This document shows, in pieces, positions 36,199-41,226 of a DNA stretch of 41,226 bases. The stretch is from positions 1 to 41,226 of the forward strand of contig NZ_VMQU01000042.1 in the NCBI RefSeq assembly GCF_007714205.1, written 5' to 3'. Source of the DNA: Mycobacterium helveticum (lineage in GTDB: Bacteria > Actinomycetota > Actinomycetes > Mycobacteriales > Mycobacteriaceae). Each line of letters starts with the position of its first letter. Position 1 is the stretch's first letter. The notes beneath the pieces are model-generated. The model saw only the letters and a list, made by a program, of their open reading frames with translations, did no database searches and had not been told where the DNA came from. A program made the position numbers and the translations under genes.

Positions 36199-37884
36199 GT
36201 GAGCACCACAGCGGCCCGCCGCCCCCAGCCCCGCCTGCGCGCCCTGACCAGGCATGTCGGCGAGCGTGCCCTGACCCGGCTACTGGGTCTGCCGCCCGCG
36301 AGCACCGACTACACCGTGAACCGCGTCGAGATCCCGATGCGCGACGGAACGCGGCTGCTGGCCGACCACTACGCCCCGGCCACAACCGACCCGGCGGGCA
36401 CGCTGCTGGTGCGCGGGCCCTATGGGCGCCAGTTCCCCTTCTCCACGGCGTTCGCCGGGCCGTACGCCGCGCGGGGCTATCACGTCGTGCTGCAGAGCGT
36501 GCGCGGCACGTTCGGGTCGGGCGGGGAGTTCGAACCGATGGTCAACGAGGCCGCCGACGGCGCCGACACGGCCGCCTGGCTGCGCGAGCAGCCGTGGTTC
36601 ACCGGCCACTTCGCCACCGTCGGTGTGTCGTACCTGGGTTACACCCAGTGGGCGCTGCTGCAGGATCCGCCGCCGGAACTGGCCGCGGCCGTCATTACCG
36701 CCGGCCCCCACGATTTCAACGCCGCGGTGTGGGATACCGGCTCGTTCACCGTCAACGACTTCCTGGGCTGGAGCAACCTGGTCTCCCACCAGGAGGACGC
36801 CCAGCGCGTTCGGACCGTGCTCCGCCAGTTGCAGGCCAACCACAAGGTCGCGCAGGCGGCCGCCGTCCTGCCGATGGGGGCCGGGGCGCGGACCCTGCTG
36901 GGTGAGGGCGCGCCGTGGTTCGAGTCGTGGGTCGAACACGGCGACCCGACGGATCCGTTCTGGGACGCGCTGCGGTTCACCGAGGCGCTGGAGCGCGTGA
37001 GGGTACCCGTGCTGCTGGTGGGCGGCTGGCAGGACATCTTCCTGCGCCAGACCCTGCAGCAGTACGCGCACCTGCGCGACAGGGGGGTCGATGTCGCGCT
37101 CACGGTCGGGCCGTGGACGCACGCGCAGCTGCTCACCAGGGGGCTGGGCGCCAACATCAGGGAATCCCTGGACTGGCTCGGCACCCACCTGGGCAGCGCA
37201 CCAGCGCCGCGCCGGCCAAGCCCGGTCCGCGTCTGCGTCACCGGACAGGGCTGGCGCGCCCTCGCCGACTGGCCGCCCGCCACCACCGACCGCGCGCTGT
37301 ACCTGCGGCCGGGCGGCCACCTGGGCGAGACGGCACCCACCGACCTGGCGGGGGTGCCCCCGGCGACGTTCCGCTACGACCCCACCGACCCGACGCCGAC
37401 CGTCGGCGGTCCGCTGCTGTCGCCGGGCGCCGGTTACCGCGACGACAGCCGGCTGGCGGCGCGCGACGACGTGCTGGCCCTCACCAGTGCCGCCCTCATC
37501 CACGACCTGTGCGTGTACGGGAACCCGGTGGTCGAGCTGGCGCACACCTCGGACAACCCGCACGTGGACCTTTTCGTGCGGGTGAGCGAGGTGGACGTCA
37601 ACGGCCGGTCCCGCAACGTCAGCGAGGGCTACCGGCGGCTGGACGCGCCGGACACGTCGGCCGACACGGTCATCGTCGAACTCGACGGGATCGCCATGTG
37701 CTTCCGGGCCGGCTCACGCATCCGCCTCCTGATCGCCGGCAGCTGTTTTCCCCGCTACGCGCGCAACCTGGGCACCGGCGAACCGGCGCTGACCGGCGAG
37801 CGGTCCGAGGCGGCCACCCACGCGGTGCACTACGGGCGGTCCCGGCTGCTGCTGCCGGTAGGCAACCCGGTTAGCGCGGCGTGA
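36199..37884 (+). CDS. CocE/NonD-family hydrolase
   Basis: 561 residues of the cocaine esterase / X-Pro dipeptidyl-peptidase S15 family. The nucleophile is Ser144 in TVGVSYLGYTQW; the triad Asp is in VGGWQDIFLRQ and the His in GPWTHAQLL. The C-terminal jelly-roll domain begins around GPLLSPGAGYRDD and contains VELAHTSDNPHVDLFVRVSEVDVNG and FRAGSRIRLLIAGSCFPRY, typical of the family. It cleaves esters or amides; the natural substrate is unknown. The start GTG 36199 has a -10-like box seven nt upstream. No signal peptide, so probably cytosolic. It corresponds to Rv2800. Confidence 0.92.
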   Translation: MSTTAARRPQPRLRALTRHVGERALTRLLGLPPASTDYTVNRVEIPMRDGTRLLADHYAPATTDPAGTLLVRGPYGRQFPFSTAFAGPYAARGYHVVLQSVRGTFGSGGEFEPMVNEAADGADTAAWLREQPWFTGHFATVGVSYLGYTQWALLQDPPPELAAAVITAGPHDFNAAVWDTGSFTVNDFLGWSNLVSHQEDAQRVRTVLRQLQANHKVAQAAAVLPMGAGARTLLGEGAPWFESWVEHGDPTDPFWDALRFTEALERVRVPVLLVGGWQDIFLRQTLQQYAHLRDRGVDVALTVGPWTHAQLLTRGLGANIRESLDWLGTHLGSAPAPRRPSPVRVCVTGQGWRALADWPPATTDRALYLRPGGHLGETAPTDLAGVPPATFRYDPTDPTPTVGGPLLSPGAGYRDDSRLAARDDVLALTSAALIHDLCVYGNPVVELAHTSDNPHVDLFVRVSEVDVNGRSRNVSEGYRRLDAPDTSADTVIVELDGIAMCFRAGSRIRLLIAGSCFPRYARNLGTGEPALTGERSEAATHAVHYGRSRLLLPVGNPVSAA

Positions 37885-37932
37885 CCGGCGGTTGGTCCCG
37901 AACCTGCTGCGCGTCGACCCGCATTGCTTGCA

Positions 37933-38658
37933 TTACCGGCGGTTTATCGGCAGCGCGTCGATCACCAGCCAACGCCCTTTTTCTTTGGCAAGCAGCACCT
38001 GCAGCGCGATCACGGTGTGATGGGCGTCGATGTCGGGCCTACTTTGGGTGCCCCGCATCAGCACCGCCACCCGGGCCGCCGACTGGTTGATACCCTCCAC
38101 GCCGGCCGCGACGAACTCGACGTCGGCGCTGACCATGTTCTTGGCCATCGCGGCAGTGGCCTTGCTGTAGCGCTGTTTGAACGCGTTGAACCGCCCGGGC
38201 GCCATCAAAGCCGCGGCGCGGTTCAGGGATGCGTTCGGATCCAAGGGCGAAAATGACGACGTTGCCTCTGCCATGGCGGTGGCGATCCGCACCACCTCCA
38301 ACGAGTCCTTGTCGACATCGCGGCTTGGCGAGATCACCCGGACGTACCCGACGGCGACCGTCGCGGCGACCGCACCGGTCATCAGCGTGGCGACGATCAG
38401 TCGGATCCAGGGATTGGCGTCATCGGTTCCCATGGTCACCGAACCACGTTTGAACCAGACGACATTTGCGACCACCGATGCGACCACCAGCAGTGTCAGC
38501 GCCGAACAGACCGCGGCCCACCACGCCGGCCAGCGGAGAATCATCCCGATCGCCACCAGCGCGGCGAGGACAACCGAGGGAGCGATCACGTCGAACGCGA
38601 TCGCCCGCCAGAGGTTGCGCCGAACAAGCACGCCGGACAGCTTCCGTAGCTTCGTCAT
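37933..38658 (-). CDS. Mce-associated membrane protein
   Basis: 241 residues. Several N-terminal hydrophobic segments (FDVIAPSVVLAALVAIGMIL, WWAAVCSALTLLVVASVVA, LIVATLMTGAVAATVAVGYV), then a soluble domain in the typical Mce-associated pattern: SLEVVRIATAMAEATSSFSP, LMAPGRFNAFKQRYSKATA and ARVAVLMRGTQSRPD..HTVIALQVLLAKEKGRWLVIDALP. Such proteins stabilise Mce lipid-import complexes. The ATG overlaps the upstream gene's stop by 4 bp. No mce operon is visible in the window, so the pair is an orphan. Confidence 0.8.
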   Translation of the reverse strand: MTKLRKLSGVLVRRNLWRAIAFDVIAPSVVLAALVAIGMILRWPAWWAAVCSALTLLVVASVVANVVWFKRGSVTMGTDDANPWIRLIVATLMTGAVAATVAVGYVRVISPSRDVDKDSLEVVRIATAMAEATSSFSPLDPNASLNRAAALMAPGRFNAFKQRYSKATAAMAKNMVSADVEFVAAGVEGINQSAARVAVLMRGTQSRPDIDAHHTVIALQVLLAKEKGRWLVIDALPINRR

Positions 38659-39386
38659 TCAACCGTCACCATTCTGGAGATCAGGAGTTTGCCGCCGACA
38701 TTGCTGACGTCAAGCAACAGGTTCCAGGGCATCCTCTGCGGCTTGGGACTTCCGTCTTGGCTGACCGATGCGGCAATCACCATGACCGTGTCCGTGCGGG
38801 TGGCTTGGTTCGGCGGTGCGGGAGCCGGCGGTGCGGGAGCCGGCGATGCGGACTTCTCGGTGGCAGCGTCATGTTCTGCACGCGACTGCGGGGGTTCGAT
38901 GGCCACCGCTTCGATTCGCCCGACGCTGTGAATGTGTTTGTGCAGCACTTCGCGATAGGGCTGCAACTCCGCGTCGAAATCCGCGTTGAGCGCTCCGGTG
39001 GTCCGCTCGCGCAGATGCCGGAAGTTGGCGTCGAGATCGCCGCCGGTGGTGGAGATGAACGTACGAGCCCATTCGGCGGCAGCGGTCATGACGCGCGCCT
39101 TGTAGTCGTGTTCGTTGGCGGCCCGCCGATACGCCGACCACAGGAACAGCCCCAGCACGATGAGGGCAACCGACGCCAACACCAGGATCGTGGACGCGAT
39201 TCCATATCCGGAGAACACCGGAGTCGGCCTGGGTTCGCCGTCGCCGTCGAGGGATCGGCCCCCGCCCGAGGATGCATCCGCGGGGCTGTCATCGGCGCGG
39301 GGCTCCGCGCCGGCCACGTCGGCTCCATCCGAGAGTTCGGAGCCCGATCTCTCCACGGGTACATCAGCGGCTTCGCCCATCCCCAC
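38655..39386 (-). CDS. Mce-associated membrane protein with acidic N-terminal tail
   Basis: 243 residues. The first ~60 residues are acidic and low complexity (SELSDGADVAGAEPRADDSP), then one membrane helix (IASTILVLASVALIVLGLFLW) and a soluble Mce-associated domain (ARVMTAAAEWARTFISTTGG, FRHLRERTTGALNADFDAEL, VGRIEAVAIEPPQSRAE). An Ala/Pro linker (PAPAPPAPAPPNQATRT) interrupts the domain. It is first of a two-gene coupled operon. Function is presumably in the cell envelope with an Mce transporter encoded elsewhere. Confidence 0.75.
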   Translation of the reverse strand: MGMGEAADVPVERSGSELSDGADVAGAEPRADDSPADASSGGGRSLDGDGEPRPTPVFSGYGIASTILVLASVALIVLGLFLWSAYRRAANEHDYKARVMTAAAEWARTFISTTGGDLDANFRHLRERTTGALNADFDAELQPYREVLHKHIHSVGRIEAVAIEPPQSRAEHDAATEKSASPAPAPPAPAPPNQATRTDTVMVIAASVSQDGSPKPQRMPWNLLLDVSNVGGKLLISRMVTVE

Positions 39387-39566
39387 ACGCTATCAGTGCG
39401 GAGAATGAGTTGGGCCGCAAAGCAAGTGGCGATCCAGGGGCAACTCGCAACGCGTGTGCCGCGGAAAGGGTTTACCCGTCGTTTTCCGGCCGCGCCCCGG
39501 TCCGGCTCGGGTGCGCAACACATTTGAGCGCGGCGGCGGCCATCGCTGCTCTGCCACCTGCGGGAT

Positions 39567-41226
39567 TTACGCCGCCGGGGTGACGATGACGGTGATGGTG
39601 TCGACACCGGGATCGGAGGCGACGACCAGTTGGGGGGCGTCGGCCGCCGACGTGACGGCGCCTCCGGTGACGTCCACGGTGTATCCGTTGGGGAACTCCA
39701 CCGGCGGGGTGGAGATGATGGTGTCCGAGCCCGCGGCGAAGTTGCCGGAACCGCCGGCTTCTGCGGTGGAGTAGGTGAATTCGAAGACGCCGTTGTTGAA
39801 CGACCACGAATCCGGCGTCCCCGAGATCACCTGGGCATACGGAGCGGAAAGCAGGTCCAGATTGGCGGTGTTGACGTTACTGCCGGTCAGCGGCTCAGAT
39901 AGGTTCTTGATCAGCCACTCCGTGGCCGCCGACGTGGAGGTGATGTCGTTCTGACCTGTCAGGGCCCACTCGGTCCAGCCGATCAGGTCTTTATCGGCGA
40001 CCTCCATGACAGGCTGGATCTCTGCCAGGTTGTTCGTGGCGCCGAATTCGGTCATGAAGGCTGGGATGTCATGTGCCTGAGCGTAATTCACGGCGTTTTG
40101 CGCGATGACGCCGACCAGCGGCAGGCAGCCGATGCCCGGCACGCTGAATTGACAGTAGTCGTGGAACGACAGGGCGGTGTTGGAGACGTCCAGGGCGCCC
40201 AGGTGGATGGGCGACATGAAGGTGGAGGTGACGCTGGGTTCGTAGAAGATCGTGGTGCTCGGGTCGACGGCGCGGATTGCTTCACCGACCTGATCGTAGA
40301 ACGGGGTCAGCTGCTGCTGCTCGAAGAACGGGTCGCCCAGGACAGCCAGCGGCCATTGCGAACCCGGGTTCGGTTCGTTCATGATCTCGATCCCGGCCAC
40401 ATCCGAGTTGCCGTTGAAGTTGGCGGCAACGTATTCGGCCATCTGCGCGTAGTTGTCCTCCAATCCGATGCCGTTGGAGGCGTCGGCGTTGCCCCAGAAC
40501 GCATCCCAGGCATGCAGTTCCGCGGGATCGAGGAACTCGTTGGCCGGGAACGGCAGGTTGAGGTTGAGCGCCCCCGCATCCGTCGCCCACGTCGGCATGC
40601 CTTCGCCACCGAAGCTGGTGCTGTAGGCGTCCTGGTGCATGTCGATGATGGTGTAGATGTCGTGCTGGCCCAGGATATTCACGGTCTGGTCGATCGATTC
40701 CAGATACGCGGGGTTGTAGACACCGGGTTCGGGCTCCAGATCCGACCAAATGATGCCCAGCCGCACCACGTTGTAGCCGTGGTCCTCCAAGAACTGCGCA
40801 TCGGCGTTGTCGAAGCCCAAAGCGGAGGGCGTACCCGGCGGCAGCTTGTCGATCAGGTTGTACCCGTGCAGTTCGACGACCTGGCCGTCGCTGTTGATGA
40901 GGTAGTTGCCGTCGGCGCTGATGGTCGGCAGGGTGCCGGCGGTTTCGTTGCCCGGCGCGGTGGTCAGGCCGAAATCGCCGACCATGCCGTGAAAGCCCAA
41001 CACGCCCGCATTGCCGCCGGCGCCGCCCAGAGCGGGCAACACACCGGCCGAAGCATCCGCGCCGCTGTTGCCCGCGGCACCACCGTCACCACCGAAACCG
41101 AACAATGCCGCGGTGCTGCCGCCGTCACCGCCGGCACCCCCCGCGGCCCCGTCAACACCGTTGCCTCCCGCACCACCGTTACCGCCGTCACCGAACAGCA
41201 GGTGGGCGCCGGCCCCACCTGCTGTT
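39567..41226 (-). CDS. PGRS-GH5 fusion: endoglycoceramidase-like glycoside hydrolase (5' end outside window)
   Basis: 552 residues visible; the frame runs off the right edge. The first ~75 are a PGRS-type Gly-Ala repeat (GDGGNGGAGGNGVDGAAGG and LFGFGGDGGAAG), so the missing part is probably a PE or similar N-terminus. From about 85 a GH5 catalytic domain begins: NYLINSDGQVVELHGYNL, VVRLGIIWSDLEPEPGVYNP, IIDMHQDAYSTSFGGEGMP, acid/base Glu in IEIMNEPNPG, nucleophile Glu in AFMTEFGATNN and WTEWALTGQND. The C-terminal beta domain (VISGTPDSWSFNNGVFEFTY, NGYTVDVTGGAV) is that of endoglycoceramidases. These cleave the glycan-ceramide bond of glycosphingolipids. Fusion to a surface PGRS domain suggests action outside the cell; substrate is inferred from motifs. 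Confidence 0.85.
   Translation of the reverse strand, partial: TAGGAGAHLLFGDGGNGGAGGNGVDGAAGGAGGDGGSTAALFGFGGDGGAAGNSGADASAGVLPALGGAGGNAGVLGFHGMVGDFGLTTAPGNETAGTLPTISADGNYLINSDGQVVELHGYNLIDKLPPGTPSALGFDNADAQFLEDHGYNVVRLGIIWSDLEPEPGVYNPAYLESIDQTVNILGQHDIYTIIDMHQDAYSTSFGGEGMPTWATDAGALNLNLPFPANEFLDPAELHAWDAFWGNADASNGIGLEDNYAQMAEYVAANFNGNSDVAGIEIMNEPNPGSQWPLAVLGDPFFEQQQLTPFYDQVGEAIRAVDPSTTIFYEPSVTSTFMSPIHLGALDVSNTALSFHDYCQFSVPGIGCLPLVGVIAQNAVNYAQAHDIPAFMTEFGATNNLAEIQPVMEVADKDLIGWTEWALTGQNDITSTSAATEWLIKNLSEPLTGSNVNTANLDLLSAPYAQVISGTPDSWSFNNGVFEFTYSTAEAGGSGNFAAGSDTIISTPPVEFPNGYTVDVTGGAVTSAADAPQLVVASDPGVDTITVIVTPAA

Overview
The window is a contiguous, GC-rich stretch of chromosome from a mycobacterium, most likely a slow grower close to the M. 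avium complex. The evidence is a gene order that, from memory, follows M. tuberculosis from about Rv2763c to Rv2800 (dfrA, thyA, fabG5, dapB, aldR/ald, pepR, gpsI/pnp, rpsO, ribF, sirR, truB, pptT, pptH). It also carries Mycobacterium-specific families: PGRS repeats, a 13E12-type HNH protein, Mce-associated proteins, PptT and a single-chain long-chain acyl-CoA carboxylase. The species cannot be fixed from sequence alone. No tRNA, rRNA, CRISPR array or intact insertion sequence was seen.

Layout. 1-2.8 kb: a YcaQ-like winged-helix protein (cut by the window edge), a decayed small gene, and the thyA-dfrA thymidylate operon. 2.9-5.4 kb: a dienelactone hydrolase, about 770 bp without an intact gene that holds a transposase remnant, and a STAS-PAS protein preceded by a palindrome. 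5.3-8.3 kb: an operon fabG5-fadE-fadE. 8.4-14.5 kb: a small Gly/Cys-rich secreted protein, then a lipid module of acyl-CoA ligase plus fused BC-BCCP-CT carboxylase, divergent from an acyl-CoA thioesterase. A very regular ATAG/CTAT operator array lies between the two arms. 14.5-17.6 kb: dapB with a membrane protein and a flavodoxin-like protein, then a 13E12/HNH protein. 17.6-23.0 kb: accessory redox genes (DapB-like dehydrogenase, Rieske oxygenase, TetR regulator with an internal minisatellite, GNAT, Baeyer-Villiger-type monooxygenase, SRPBCC protein). 23.0-24.8 kb: aldR/ald. 24.8-31.2 kb: nitronate monooxygenase, pepR, pnp, rpsO and ribF, with a strongly structured pnp leader. 31.2-32.9 kb: an MntR/SirR-type regulator, a gene fragment, and a small secreted protein behind a leader with four 17-bp repeats. 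32.9-35.4 kb: truB-pptT-pptH. 35.5-37.9 kb: an exported DUF3558-like protein and a CocE/NonD hydrolase. 37.9-39.4 kb: two Mce-associated membrane proteins. 39.6 kb to the end: the C-terminal part of a PGRS protein fused to an endoglycoceramidase-like GH5 enzyme.

How they fit. Most of the window is core metabolism: folate/dTMP, lysine/DAP, alanine, RNA decay and translation, flavin cofactors, and carrier-protein activation. Set into it are lipid modules. The ligase-carboxylase-thioesterase set suggests activation and alpha-carboxylation of fatty acids with a release or editing enzyme under shared control. The two adjacent FadE proteins look like unequal halves of a heteromeric acyl-CoA dehydrogenase working with FabG5. 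Tight translational coupling (4-bp ATGA/GTGA overlaps) recurs throughout. Several genes look leaderless, with a TANNNT -10 element 6-10 nt before the start codon. The least expected items are the PGRS-endoglycoceramidase, the iterated operator, the folded pnp leader and the in-frame repeat of the TetR regulator.
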